Positions 1 to 12,860 of a stretch of DNA of 64,000 bases are shown here, one piece after another; the stretch's first letter is position 1; every line of letters begins with the position of its first letter. This DNA comes from Apostichopus japonicus. Taxonomy: Eukaryota; Echinodermata; Holothuroidea; Aspidochirotida; Stichopodidae. The stretch is from contig NC_092573.1 of assembly GCF_037975245.1 (NCBI RefSeq), positions 21,855,265 to 21,919,264 on the forward strand, read 5' to 3'. The notes beneath the pieces are model-generated. The model worked only from the letters and a program-made list of their open reading frames with translations. It did no database searches and was not told where the DNA came from. The translations under genes and the position numbers were made by a program.

Positions 1-1
1 C

Positions 2-310
2 TCTATTTCATCACAGCCTTATGTAGTCAATACAGCTATATCTGTACCAGTGATAAGGTCTCGCACCACAATTAATTGTCCCATTGACTTACACACTAAA
101 CTCGTCACTTTCAAGACCTGCCAAAGCATAGATAGATGTTTTCAACTGGTATATCCTACCCACCACATGATAGCTGAGATCTTGGCATATCATGGCACTT
201 GCAAAATTCCATACCATGACCGTTTAGATTTTGAGCCAGAAGAGGAGCAAGTTTGGCATACTGAACCCCCACCCTTCCATCTGCTCGCTCGGAATAATAT
301 CAACATTTAA
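2..310 (+). CDS. Unassigned open frame at left edge (possible 3' end of a gene)
   Basis: An uninterrupted frame enters from the left edge and reads 102 codons to a TAA at 308-310. The product has no obvious low complexity. It is moderately rich in His, Cys and Thr and ends with an acidic stretch (DFEPEEEQ) followed by PPPF. I do not recognise the family. No ATG need exist inside the window, because the frame may start upstream or be an exon. No clear polyadenylation signal follows within 100 bp. It could be the terminal exon of a neighbouring gene, the end of a transposon protein, or a chance open frame; about 100 codons open by chance is uncommon but not rare in 64 kb. Confidence 0.22.
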   Translation, partial: SISSQPYVVNTAISVPVIRSRTTINCPIDLHTKLVTFKTCQSIDRCFQLVYPTHHMIAEILAYHGTCKIPYHDRLDFEPEEEQVWHTEPPPFHLLARNNINI

Positions 311-629
311 CCAAAGATTTTCCAAAAATGGTTTATATTAACTTCGGTCCTCACTATTTTCACACAATCTGTACTTTAAATTATGCGCTTTCATATACAG
401 GCGGAACAAAGAATGATGGTAACCTATAACATGCTTAAACAAGCATTACCTTATGTACTTTTACCACTCTAATTGTGGTGCGGTACCATAATAGCCATAA
501 GATCAGTTCCCCTCTGTACGGAAGCCATCAGGGCACATGCGACATGCCGTGATACCGTGTAAGAATACCATGATATCTCGACAAAAATACGTTTTTGGCC
601 AAGTTAGAGAGTTAGAATAACTCAGCAAC

Positions 630-955
630 ACGATTTTGTCGAATTACTGTCAGTTGCGGTAACTCGATAAGATGACAGATATAAGATTAATGTCGAGTTA
701 CTGATTAACTATAACTTGACATCTTATAAAATAAAATAAAAATTTGTACGAGTTACCGACTTACGATAATTTGACATCTCGACAACAAAATTATTTTGTC
801 AAATCGCCGACCAAACGCAAACCAGACAGTACGACAACAATTTTAATTGTCGAGTTACCGATTTATACTAACTTAACATTTCCACAAAAAATGTATTTTT
901 GTCGAGTTACCGGAAGTTACAAAAAGATGGAGTTTTATCGAATTGCCGACTTCTA
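630..955. repeat. Degenerate ~52-bp tandem array (TCGAGTTACCGA core)
   Basis: Variants of TCGAGTTACCGA recur at about 639, 693, 748, 799, 850, 902 and 938, a spacing of 51-55 bp except for the last. Between cores are AT-rich spacers with CGACAA or TTTTGTCGA, so parts of each unit are self-complementary. The short open frames over this stretch are products of the repeat. Confidence 0.7.
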
Positions 956-3900
956 TATATATAGTTAATAACTTGTTGTCCTTTCAATATACCTCAACGT
1001 CCATTTCATACCCTTTCATTCTTTACTTCACTTTTTTGTCAGTTTCTGTTAATTATATACTTCACCGATAAGGGGTATGGCGGAGGGGTGTGGGGTTCCC
1101 TAAGTTTACACCTTCGTAGGGCTGACAGGTCTGTTACCCAAACAGGCGTTCCGGCACTTCATGAGCAGATTAGTGACGGGCGTTTTTACTGTACTATTAT
1201 TAAATGTTCTCTAGTAAACTAATAGCACGTGATGTACCCTTGAAAAAAATGTTTTCTTTTACATGGACTCGTCAAGGCATATCGACATATGGATGATCAA
1301 ATAATATCATTTAACTGATAATACATATCGAACAGTGTAGCATTATATGAACAGTTGGTGTATCATACGAACCATATATGGTCATTTGTAGAAAAATTAA
1401 TAGACCAACTTTTCGTCATTTTGATTGTAAATAAATATTACACTCGACTTTGCGATGTTCATTCATTTCCTCAATATGGACTAGTACGCATATTGATGTA
1501 TGATTTCGATTAACAACTTTAACTGAACATATCTTTACAGCTGTGTAACATTCGGGTAAACAGTTGGAGCAAAGGGTGGGGAATGGCGACGGTCGATGTG
1601 GCCATCATCAGCTGATCAGTCGGGACTTAAACGTTCAGTTGGTTTGTTTTGAAATGCAGACCGGGCACAGGACATGTCCCTGCCCAAATCGGTCGGGAAA
1701 TTCAGAACCCCCCCCCCCTTAGCTTAGCATGAAAATCATGTGCTTGTCACTGATATACGTATACCGTATTTTCATATTAATTTATATTATGAGACAGTTG
1801 TGTAATTTTAGCGTGTAAGTGCGTTTGACGAGAGAGTTTGACGAGAATTATAAATAAGAATCGCACAAATTCGGAGAATTCGAGAAAAAACAAATGTTGC
1901 GATGTTTTGTTGTATGATCTGTCATATCCCTGTTCATTACGTATCCCCACTGCATCATCGGGGGTGGGGGGGGCGGGGTGTTTACATGTATAGTTCAATC
2001 ATTCGAGTCCATCACGGAGGAACGTATATGATGTCAATTAAAGTCACCCTTCATAACGTTCGATCATTAACATCAAAATGGCAATGAACTTGGAAGCCTT
2101 GCAGAATTAAGGAACTTCGACAACTATATTCGACTGCATAGGAAGTTATCTGAGTTGGATAAGCTCATTTTGTACCCTATACATGTGATGCTGCAATATT
2201 ATCAATATCGATTATAATAATATTAACTAGTCTTATGAAGCACAGACTCCAACAAAAGTTGTTCAATGCGCATTTACGGGTGCTGAATGTGCAAAAACCA
2301 ATAGAGTCGAGAGAAAAGAAAAGTTTTAAGACAGCGCTTGAATTGAATAATATAATCTAGAGACCTAATTTCAACCGGGAGGGACTCCATAAATGTGGTG
2401 CAGCATTCAGAAAGCTACGGTCACCGAAAGATTTTGTACGTGACATTGGAACCTGAAGTTGAAATTGATAATGCGAACGTATTCTACATATAGCTTGCTG
2501 ATGTATAAGAGAACATTAAGGTAGGTTGGGGTACCAGTTAGTAATGGCACGAAAAGCTAGAATGAGGATTTTATAGTCAATCTGGAGTCTTATTGGGAGT
2601 AGGAGTGATGGGGGTAAACCTCTTCGCCCTATGGACGACGATTCGAGCAGCCGTGTTTTGGATCCTTTGCAATATTATGTATATTCATTTCTCTCTCATT
2701 GGGATGAGCGAGAAGTCCACCCCTGCCCAATCCCTCCTTCCCTCTGGATAAACCACTGGAGGGAACAATTTGGGACGGTTCAAAATATTAAAGAAGAAAT
2801 AACATTTTTTGTTACATCTGCTTGATTACATTTATCAAATCCCCTAATTATTAAACATTACTGGTGCCGTCGGGCAGACATAGGGATGGATTTTGTAATT
2901 TTTTAGGATTATGTGTGAGGGAAGAATCGTGGCTGACTCTTTATAGGCTATATGGGATTTAAGGGACTGCATGTGAAAATATCAACGGGAGAATCATTTC
3001 AGAGAATACCCAAACTTGTGAAAACTATATAATGCTTTATTACTATGCAGACAAATCGGTGCATAAATTATAAGGCTCTCACAAAGTCATCACTATTGGG
3101 ATACAATGAAAAAGAAGAAAGGAAAATCCAAAAACAAGTTTTTGATAAAGAATAAATATTGTCACACTAACATCTATAGTAAATTTGTGGACACTTTGTT
3201 ATCCCCTTTATCACAATATCACTTGTTAGTCTCTATAGAATTGGGTGTGAACAGGGGGGTAGGAAGCTTCCAAAAATTGGGGGGGGGGGCACAAGATAAG
3301 AAGGGCACTTCCTCATTCCACAACCACCACTCGTTATGCTATCAACCGATACACACCGGCCATATCACTTAAATATATATGATGTGTTAGTATGCTATCA
3401 ATACGGTGCACGTGAATAATTACAATAAAATATTAAAATTAACAAAGGCTTCAGATATCCAAAAGGCAGTTCTTCATCAAAGGGGCACATTTTATGCTAC
3501 TTTGGAAAAAAGTGGGGGCACGTGTCTCCGGTGCACCCCGGCTCCTACCCCCTGGGTGTGAAGGAGGGAAGGAGAGTGGGGTGCTTTTATCACGCCGCTT
3601 TTCACAATGTAACAGGACACTTCGTTTGGATTTGCTTGCTGTACATAACATTTAGTCCCTGATTATCCATGCAGTTGATCAAAACTATATGAAGCCCCCC
3701 CCCCCCTCTCTTCTCCTCATTTGAAAATAATACCGTGAGAATATGAATCGGAAAATTCAGAAACAAACAAACAAACAAATTTTTTCCTTGATAATCCAAT
3801 CGTCACACTTTTAATAGTTTGAAAATCAGAATTAAAACAATTATGTATTGTTGTTTGCTTTATTTCACTGTAAAACGTAACATGGCTTTAACAGGTAAAG

Positions 3901-4700
3901 ATGAAACGGTTAACCTATAATCAACGGATTTGCTATTAATAAACAGACCTGATTATTTCAATTATCACAATAACAATTATCTAGTAATGCGAAATAGCTT
4001 TATCACCGATGAAATTCCGAGTCTGTGATATTTCTATTATAATTTAACCGGTAAGGGAATATCCTGCAGCTACAGACAATGTAGACTATAAGTATTAGCA
4101 GGAAATACAACAATAGCCAACGTTGCAGTCATAAACCTTAAAATATCTCTGAATATACTTTCCTTGGTCGTTCATGGAATTCTGTAGTTCTCAGAATATG
4201 TTATCATTTGGTGGTGAACTTCACTTTTGTCGAATAAACCATTCGTTAATCGATGAAAGGATCGCAATATATGAATGACGTCATCAGGGCACATAACGAT
4301 CTTCAACTACTTTGCATACAACAATAATTAGGACAGATCTCTTTTTTTTATAATGAGTAAGGGTGTGGCCCTGGGGTCGCTGAAGTCGACTCCCATGTAG
4401 TGAGAGGAGCATGGGGTCCTCCCCTATAGTAAAATAACATTTTTTCGCGTCACGGATGGTGTATTCTAAGAAGTAGTTTATAAATATTTCTACATAGATT
4501 CAAGACGGTTCAACACTCGCTTCGAATTTCGATTAACAAAAGAAGAAGCATATGGACTTCTTTTTTCGCTGTGAACAATAACATGCATGTTCAAAGAGAA
4601 ACCAAGACAATTCAATCATGATTCTTCACCGAGTTGTACAAGAATTATAGTAGACATTACTGTAACATTAATGTTACTCATAGTCCCTCGGTTTAACTGC
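956..4700. other. Anonymous sequence with G/C homopolymers
   Basis: No gene is recognised. The stretch contains C or G runs of 8-12 bases (about 1708, 1966, 3279, 3695), several sub-90-codon open frames with no recognisable content, and at 4355-4440 a GGTCGCTGAAG-containing segment that resembles 26565-26645, suggesting an old dispersed repeat. A TGACGTCA site lies at 4276-4283. Confidence 0.5.
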
Positions 4701-5839
4701 GTTAGTTGATCGAAGTTGACTCTCATTAAGCCGTGCTGGTTGGTCAAAGGTCACTCGGGAGACGGGGTCCAAACCTAGGTATGCCGCCTACGCGGTGAGG
4801 GCGAACCTTGAACAGCGAACTTGAAAGGATGCAGAACGGTAGGAGAGGGATGAGTGGGGGTAGGTAGGAGAGGAGTTGACATTTATGATATAGGCCTAAG
4901 AGCTAGAGAAGGATGAAGATGTCCCCTAAAAGTTGGACTTGCAAAAGTTGAAGCTCTAACGTAAATTAAGCTACCGAACTCAAGAGTAGTATATATGAAA
5001 CATTTATGCACAAACTCCATACACTGTAATTTGCTTGTACTTTGAATCGGTAACACCAGGATAGGAATTGTAAGCCCTCAAAAGACCAAAATTATTCAAA
5101 CAATTATGAACCCCTAAAAAGAACAACAACAAAGAAGCAGAGTTGCTTCCGTAAAAACATTATTACCCCATTCTTCCATTTCCTTGAATGATCCAATATG
5201 CAGAGAAACTGGTTTCGTCAGCCTGGATTTTGAACATGGTGACTAATTAGTCACCATATTCCAAATCCATATTTTTTCTTTTCGAAAGCCGCACCACAGA
5301 AATTCGACACAGTTCTGTGTACAGAGCCGTGGATTATCAATGGTTCTGTGAGCCGCGCCCATTAGTACCCGTGAAACTTCCGTAAGCTCAAATTTCGCCA
5401 CAGATAAAGCGCCAACATCGAATCGTTTCATCAGTTCTATATTTGGTTTTAATTGGTACGGTGTCGCTCCATATATCGATCTTTTTTCATAATAAGTTGT
5501 ATCCAATGTTCAATGTTTCAAAATTGTTAGTATTTTAGGGTCATTTTGAGCTTTTTTTTAGGTAATTATGTTCTCGAAACTCTAGTGGGAGCCACAGTGT
5601 AAAATCTGGTACAATATTATCTGTGCTCAACAGCTGATTCAGTTCGTCAACATACGTACTCCGTTGTAAGAAAGCTCGATTCAAGTTTTAGTGGTAAAAC
5701 TTCCACAACGACGGCAGTTGGTCTCATATCTGTTCTCGAGCAGCGTGTGCTTTCTATTTCCGGAGATACTTATCTCGCGTAGTCGAATGGAATAAAACTT
5801 ATTAAGTAATTATCAAGATTGTCAGGTTGAAGAGTGAAA
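4700..5839 (+). promoter_or_regulatory. CpG-denser patch ending in a splice-donor consensus (candidate promoter / 5' UTR exon)
   Basis: CpG dinucleotides are visibly more frequent here (for example 4740-4810, 5280-5480, 5640-5790) than in the surrounding AT-rich DNA. The patch ends with AAAAT followed by GTAAGT at about 5839/5840, a good donor consensus. This would suit the transcription start and a noncoding first exon of a downstream plus-strand gene. The first coding exon of myosin IX begins with 18 nt of 5' UTR after an acceptor, so at least one upstream exon must exist. No TATA element is evident. The link to the myosin gene is inference. Confidence 0.25.
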
Positions 5840-6690
5840 ATGTAAGTTTCCTAGTATTATCTTAATTATTAACCTGGAATATTTCCTGATCGATATGGAA
5901 TCAAAAGATCGCTTATAACAGCTGCAATTGATAGGTAGTGGTAACCGATTCATGAAGATTGGCTAGAAGTTTCATCAGTATCATTCGCTTGTAAATGTAA
6001 TGTAGGTAGGCCCTAGGCCTATGTTTACTTGTACACAAACTGCCCACCATAAGTGCACGGTATGGTCTCGTCCTACAGGTGGGGTGTTATGAGTCCTGAA
6101 AGTATTGAACTTGAAAAGAGAGTAAATTTGTTAAGACTTCATGGAAATAGTCATAACCTATGGTATCAATGGTTTATTGTTATATTTTATAATGTTTCAA
6201 TACAGACCCCAGGCCTAACGTTTTTTTTAATGTTATTCGTTCAAAAGACCCTTGTGACCAAGGGGCCTAGGCTAGCCATGCAGAAACACTGCTACAGTAC
6301 TAGGCCTAGGGAAGTAATATTCCTTACTCTTAAAGGCTACGGACTTAATTACACAAGTCTACGCCTACTAATACCATTGCTGTATTCAGTACTGTAACTA
6401 AACCATGTACTACTAGGATATGCACAATTGTGGGGATTAAAAATGGCACAGTAGAGGTTTGAAGTGGCAAATTTTAGTCTTACTTATTTTAACATGATTT
6501 TCCAAGGCTATGATTTTTCAAGGCTATTTACAATGGTCCTAGGCATAGGCCTTCATATGAGCTACTTCTACAATATGATCAATGCAAGTTTGTATCTGAT
6601 TGTATCTTACGAAAGAAACACATAAAACTAGAAGGCGGGAATAATTAGTGTCCAAATCCTGCGTAGCCGTTTTGGTGGCTCTGAAATTTG
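5840..6690. other. Anonymous sequence
   Basis: No gene is supported. A 114-codon plus-strand open frame at 6053-6397 lacks recognisable motifs. AGGCCTA-type words (CCTAGGCCTA and similar) recur, as elsewhere in the window. Confidence 0.4.
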
Positions 6691-6694
6691 TGTC

Positions 6695-7112
6695 TTATAA
6701 TAATAATAGTAAATGCAAATTTATATAGCGCCAATATCCAGAGGAAAACCAATGCTCAGTGGCGCTAGTGCTCAGGAAAGCAGGCAAAAATAGATGTGTT
6801 TTGAGTCTGTTTTTGAAAATGTTAACGTTGGGTGCCGACTTGATGTGCAGTGGAAATGAGTTCCAAAGAGTAGGAGCGGCATTAGAGAACAATCTTTGAC
6901 CAAATGACTTGAGTTTCCACTTAGGTACATGGAGCAGTAGCTGATTTGAGGATCGGAGAGAGCGGGCGGGTGGTGGTCTTTCGACTGTTCATGCTACTCA
7001 TGTATTCTGGTGCTAATCCATGTAGGGCTTTATATGTGAGCAGGATGATTTTGAAGTTTATCCTGTAGGAAACAGGTAACCAGTGCAGTTGCCAAAGAAT
7101 AGGAGTGATGTG
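6695..7112 (-). pseudogene. LINE (non-LTR retrotransposon) reverse-transcriptase C-terminal relic
   Basis: The minus strand from 7112 encodes the motif run HWLPV, RINFKIILLTYKALHGLAPEY, typical of the C-terminal region of CR1/L2-like non-LTR reverse transcriptases (known family signature). It hits a stop at 6921-6923. After a frameshift the frame resumes at 6925 and encodes PKWKLKSFGQRLFSNAAPTLWNSFP, then KNRLKTHLF, the usual ending of these ORFs. The coding end is followed by a short run of TTA-type trinucleotides and a TATATAGCGC tail seen at plus-strand 6697-6735, the characteristic 3' end of such elements. Only the last ~140 codons remain and the frame is broken, so this is a 5'-truncated dead copy. 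The exact clade cannot be fixed without a search. Confidence 0.85.
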
Positions 7113-10100
7113 GTATAAATATTGTTTCCTTTGATAACAAATTGTTATTCATCTTTGGATTTGTTTAGCATTTTGCAATGTGATACTGGAAAAACAATTC
7201 CCATGAAAAGTCTCACCAGCGTAGGAATAATATTACTTGTGTACCACCACCATGCAGCCCAAAGAACTAAAGGTAAAATGTGCTTTTTTGATCCTTGATA
7301 CTAATGTTTTATTTGCAATAAGTGCCAGCCCATAAGAAAAGAATAAGGATCCCTAAAGTGTGTAAACAAAAGCCTTACATATATACATGACAAGACAAGT
7401 TTGCCAAGTAAGGAAAATAACAAACTTGTTTGTTCATTCTCACATGGTGTTTACTTTGTTCATGTATGTATGTACACACCAAGTACTGTAAGACTATATC
7501 TTACACAGTGTAGGGTCTGTCATTAGTCGAAATGCTAACACTTCATTTGTACTGAAAGAAGAAAATGAAAAATGAAAGAAACTTCAGGACAGTAGCCTAG
7601 TGTTATGTTATCTGTATTCTTTCAGGATGTATATAGTTCATGTTATAATACAAGGTACTAACAAGATCTCTGTTTCGGTATCTGTTCCTTTCGCAGAACA
7701 GTTTTTTTGGGAAAAGATCTCATTATAGGTCTTGGTTAAGTTCTAGCCAGAATGTATCGACTGAACTGTGTTATTGCTTAAATTTGTTGTGAGTAATAAT
7801 TTCATTACAGTAATTGTGAACAGTAGACCGGGAAAGGCTGTTTTAATATGACAACAGTGTTTGAAAATCTACTGTTATTACCGTCTTTACTGATTTTACT
7901 TCAGTATGTTACACACCACTTATACTTTATGATGACCCTTTTTGTAATGGGCCCATCTCTTAAAGGTGGTTTAACAAATGAATGGAAAAGAAAACTCAAT
8001 GAAACCTCATTCATGAAATTTCTACCAGAAGTTTAATTTTGGCAAGAATTCATTTTTGTTGAGATTCAAAAACACTAGTGCTCAATTTATGGTTGGTTTT
8101 TGTAGAACCTTAAGCTCAAGTTCAGATTTGTTTATAGATACTTCAGTTTGTTTATTTACTTGATAAACTGATATAAGTAAACACATGGTTTCCAGGTAGA
8201 GCTGATTGTCGCCCCTATACAGTAAGCATGTGAATAGTTGAACATGGTATAAAATAACTTGGTTTGTTCCATAAATTAATATGGCCTTATGGATTCAGCA
8301 TTTCTCAGAAAGTGTTTGCTTTCAAGGTATCTTCTTCTTAAATAAGCATGGTCCCTTCCTTCTTGAAAATTTTGGTTCCGTACATACGGCGCTGCTTTCC
8401 AAACTTTTGCCTTAAAAAACCATGTTATGATTTCCCTGTAGTTGTGACTAGACTTGTCTCTGGTTTTGACTCGATTTCCCTCTATTTGAGGCCTAAAATA
8501 ACCTCATGAATAATACTCTGTTATAATTGGTGATTAAACTGTAGAAACAATTGACGTTGATTGTTATTAATTGAACATTGACTGAAAGTTAGTAAACCAC
8601 AGCACAAAAAGCTCACACACACATACATAATTTATGAAACCCTTTGGAAAACAAATCACCAGTGAGATACAGAGGAAGTTGACAATGATAAAGAGCAATG
8701 CCACTGGTCTTTACTTTAATAGAACTCTGCATTCAATCAGGTCATTGTGCAGTTTACTAATTCATGAATTAATCTTTGTATCAATGGTACTTGTTCGGTT
8801 CTGTTGAACAGCATCTTCTGTGGAACATTTAGAATTTAGACTGCATGATAATTATCATTTTGAAAAGTATTTGTTAAAAGTGCTCTCTACAAGAAGGAAT
8901 TAACATTCAATGATTCAAAATATAAAAAGGCTGCAACTTTAAAAAACTTAAGTCACCTTTTTTTGAGGGGGGGGGGAGGGGGTCTAAGATCAAGGTTTCT
9001 TCTGGTATGCAGCCATGGCAGTTTGTTTTCCTGTCATTTGTTGTTGTAATGATGTCATCCATATGCTAAACAGTTTGTACTTGAGACCTGTAATTGTCTG
9101 GCAGATGGTACAATCAGTTATTCTTTCTCTGCAATGACTAGAGACAAGAGAGAGAAAAAAAGATATTAAAACTAGGTCCATTTGATACAGTCAGTTGTCA
9201 CTTGTAATGGTGTAGTTAACATCTCTGCTTAGCAGCAGTATCCCTCTTTGTGTTGTTGAAAGTGTAATATATCGAAGGGAGCATCAAATCTGCAAAGGAA
9301 ATCGCCATGCTGTTTTCACACTTCTACAGGATATATTCAGCCTTGTGACAGAAGCTGGTTGCAACTTTTGTACCAACATCATATCGCTCATTCCAGCCAT
9401 ATCTTGGGCTGGAAAGGAATGTTTATGTCCTTTTTAGTATATTCAAACCAAACTGTGCATTTGACTGACACCAATACTATGGTACATCCTTTCAAAGAAT
9501 CTATGTAGGAAGTCTTCAAGTATACACTACCTACTGCTGTTAGGATGCTCATAAGCAGTGACTTACTATAAACAGTTTAATCCACTTTAGAAAGCTTTGT
9601 AGTCCACAAAGTAAATTAATTGAACTTCCTGTTGTTTAATGTTGGCAAACCTCCATGATGTGTTTTTTGCAGTTGTTTCAGCTCCCACGAACACACTTCA
9701 AACAAATGCCGATTTCACGGTGTTTGATAAAAAAACACTGAGGACGCAAAGATTGCAAGGAATTTTGCGTGGGGTCCAGGGGCCCTCCTCTGGGCCCTTG
9801 CGGGGTCATGGTATGGAACCCCTTGCCCAACAAACTTTAATTTGTGCACTGAAACTGTATGGGGCAACCCTCAAATAGTTTCCTAAGTTGTTAAGATGTA
9901 TATGTTTGTTGCCCATATCAAACAAGATTTTTCAATGTCCATGGTGCCATAGGCACAATAGATTGTTCATATTGTAATATTAACAATAGGTTCTTCAAAT
10001 GGCCACGACTTCATATTGCCACAGGAATAATTATTGAGGAAGGGAAATTGAAGAAGGAAGACATGTTCAAAGGAGTTTAAAGTAATTTTCAATTTGACTT

Positions 10101-12552
10101 CAGGGGGAATATCCTGTTTTGGTTTTATTGTTTGTTTCTTAACGATCAAACTATTACAGCTGAGTTGAGTTGTGACGTTGTATCATTGACCAAACCATAG
10201 ATAACTTAATAATAAAATTAGGGAGGGGGGGGGCTATGGTGAAGTGAACACCAAATGTAGGTTTTAGTTGCTGGTAGTGGTGGGATCAGGTGCCTGGGCA
10301 GTGGGAGGGAAGACAGACCATAGCAAATTTTAAAAAAAATCCCACCTGGTCCAAACAATGGCTACAGTTACAGGACTGGATAAATTTAAACTCAGATAAA
10401 TACTGTACTGTAATAGTAAAGAAACATTTTCACTGACAAAAGAGATATATGCATGCAGTTTAGTTCATCTACTGACCGCCAACATGGTTTGGAAAACCTC
10501 AAGTTGCAAAATGTTTCAACTAAGACTATGTGACAAGTTTTATGCTTAGCCTGGAAGCTGTATCTTTTCATAACTGGCTTAACAAAACATTTGTGGGAAA
10601 TGAAATTTGGTTCCGTGAAAAAGTTTTTGCAAGTGTTTCCTATCCTGCTGTCACGGAAGTCTGTGGATTATTGTCATTCGTCTGCCTGTAGTAAATAGTT
10701 TAGATGGGCAAAGTGATGATGGAACGTTAGATAGTACATTGCAAAGCTGTTTCTTCCTCATTTGAAGGACTATGAATTGAGTCTTGAAGTGACTTCCTTT
10801 TGTGTATACTTAGTCCGTTGCTAATGTACATCTAATGTGTGTGTTAACGAGAGGAGGCGAAGTGTAATTGAAAACAATACTGGAGCCTTATTACTTTCAA
10901 GCAATATTTACCAGGTTCAAGGATCAGAGAAATATATTAAGACTTGTCCCTCTTGTAAGGTAATTTTGTGAGTTGAATTTTGGTCTATAGATCTGTTGAA
11001 ATTGGTGTTCATTTGAAGGTACAGTACGGAATGGCAAGATAGAGGCTGATTGTTATTCAGTTATTTTTATTATATCCATCTAGCCGCCCCCCACCCCCCC
11101 ACTCCCACAACCTTTCGCATTCAAAAAATCCCAAATTCCATCCATTCCTGCTGGGAATCATGAATGGATGTGGATTTATATTTTGATGGCATAAAAATAG
11201 TTAAGACGGTCAGATCTGCTAAATACCAGGAGCCTCCAAGTCACTGCTGGTGCTTTTCCTCACAATGAGATTTTTTCTCTCACATTTCTAATTTGAGGAT
11301 GACAATCATACACTAACCCATCAACTGTTGTTTTACCTTTCTAGCAATCCCTATTTTGCTAAGTATGGCTCTGTTCACCAGTAGTAGTGTCCTTCCCTGG
11401 GAACTGTGTTGCTCTACACAGGGTAAGACCAGGTGTTGGAAGAGTTCTGGTTGAGTGGTTATTTACAATTTGTACTGTCTGAAGTAATACCTCTATAACA
11501 AGTACCAGTGCCAAGCTAATGTAGGCCTAGCACAGGTATGGTAGGTTTGTAGGCATAATATATATGTACTGCCACTACTGTAATAGCATTGTATGTACTT
11601 GAAGTTAAAAACCCATTGAAAACTTAGTAACCGCTGGGCTGGCAAAGAAAGTGCAAATAACTCAGTAACTGATTGGAAGATAAATTAAAAGGTCTACAAG
11701 TGTCTCTAGGTGGAACGCACAAATTAATTGAAACAAAGATTTTGCATTGTTGTTTTGTATAAATGATATGCTAGTACAGTACATATGTTCATGCTCATTT
11801 GGATAATGTGCCTTTCAATTTACAATTTACTATAATCAGTTACACAGTTTTGAAATATTTGGGAGGATTTTTTTACACAATCCATTGTAATTTCCCCACG
11901 TGCGAACATGTTAATCTAATATCGTACGTCGAGTATGAATGAAGGATGGTGTGGGGTGCTTTTTTCCAAGGTTTGTGCTTTTCTTTTTGAAAGTGTATGT
12001 TAAAAAAAAAGGCCGTAATATAGCGTTTAATTTTGGGTGTTTTTTTTATTTTTATAACCGTGCGTGTAAGAGTATGTTCATAGCCTAGACTATGCCATTG
12101 AATGTATGACATTGACAGTCTCGTAACTAAGTGCTTTTAACCATAGATGAAAGTTGAGGAAAATCCTGGTTGTAGTTACGATACAGTGATTCATGTTGCA
12201 ATATACTACCAGCTGTGGAAATTTGCACTGTACCACAATGCTAGTTGGGTCTGATTAGTGGGAATTTCCACATAAGTTTCTAGATACTGCCTTATCTTTG
12301 TAGTGCTTCCTGTCTGTTAATTTAATACACTGAGCACTCCAAGTGGAATGTGGTTGAGTCATTGTTCATTCCACATTTACAGTCAATGGTAATTACAGTA
12401 TATGCCTTCCCCTTTGTTTCAAGTTTACTTCCTAGATGTAAATGGTATATTCTCTGTACATTTGGCAAAATTATGTGCAGCTATCACAAATGTACCTCTT
12501 TATTATTGAAGTATATATAGTATATAATTGTAAAGTATTCAAGTAATAAACC
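7113..12552. other. Gene-free stretch with scattered simple repeats
   Basis: Nothing coding is recognised. There are G runs at about 8967 and 10215. A GC-richer island at 9700-9850 (repeated GGGGTC, GGGCCC and CCCTTG words) looks like a fragment of an older repeat inserted in AT-rich DNA; the 79-codon frame over it is not convincing. TACAGTA/TACTGTA words are frequent (for example 10398, 11024, 11774). Confidence 0.45.
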
Positions 12553-12860
12553 GGTGCTGTGGCCGAGTGGATAAAGGCATTGGTATTTGAAGCAATGGGG
12601 CTTGGCAATCGGGAGGTTCTGGGTTCCATACCCGGCCAGGTGGTATTAAGGTGGGTTTTTCATCCAAGAGCAATCTACGGTTTTCCCATCTGAAATGACT
12701 TAGTAAATTGAAAAAGATTTCAAATTTGAGTTAAAATGTTGAAATTGGAAGCCACCCAAAGTGTAAGTTGTAATCCATAAGCCCTTGTGGGTTTCTCCCA
12801 CATTTGTGGTCGCCTAAGCGTTGTAAAAATAACTGCTGATTGTAAGTATCAAAGTGTAAA
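12553..12860 (+). mobile_element. tRNA-derived SINE
   Basis: The head begins GGTGCTGTGGCCGAGTGG (box A-like, type II tRNA style as in Ser/Leu). It continues with an anticodon-arm-like segment and a long variable-arm-like segment, then GGTTCTGGGTTCCATACC (box B-like) around 12614-12631. A ~230-bp unrelated body follows, with GGGTTTCTCCCACATTTGTGG near 12789-12810 and a TTGTAA-type 3' end. This is the architecture of a tRNA-derived SINE with an internal polymerase III promoter. It is not a plausible functional tRNA, because the acceptor ends do not pair well and the body continues. The 3' boundary is approximate; flanks share TTGTAA-GTAT-like sequence but no clean target duplication is visible. 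Confidence 0.75.

Noticed and set aside
5243-5506. 87-codon minus-strand frame in the CpG-denser patch
   Set aside because: It begins at TTG, has a stop directly upstream and no recognised motif; kept only as part of the candidate regulatory patch.
6053-6397. 114-codon plus-strand frame
   Set aside because: It starts at GTG, has no domain or splice context, and its composition is like that of the flanks.
9639-9878. 79-codon frame over the GGGGTCC / GGGCCC island
   Set aside because: The frame is produced by GC-rich repeated words, probably a repeat fragment.
12553-12640. Genuine tRNA gene
   Set aside because: Box A and box B are present, but the acceptor ends do not pair well and a repeat-like body follows; SINE is the better reading.
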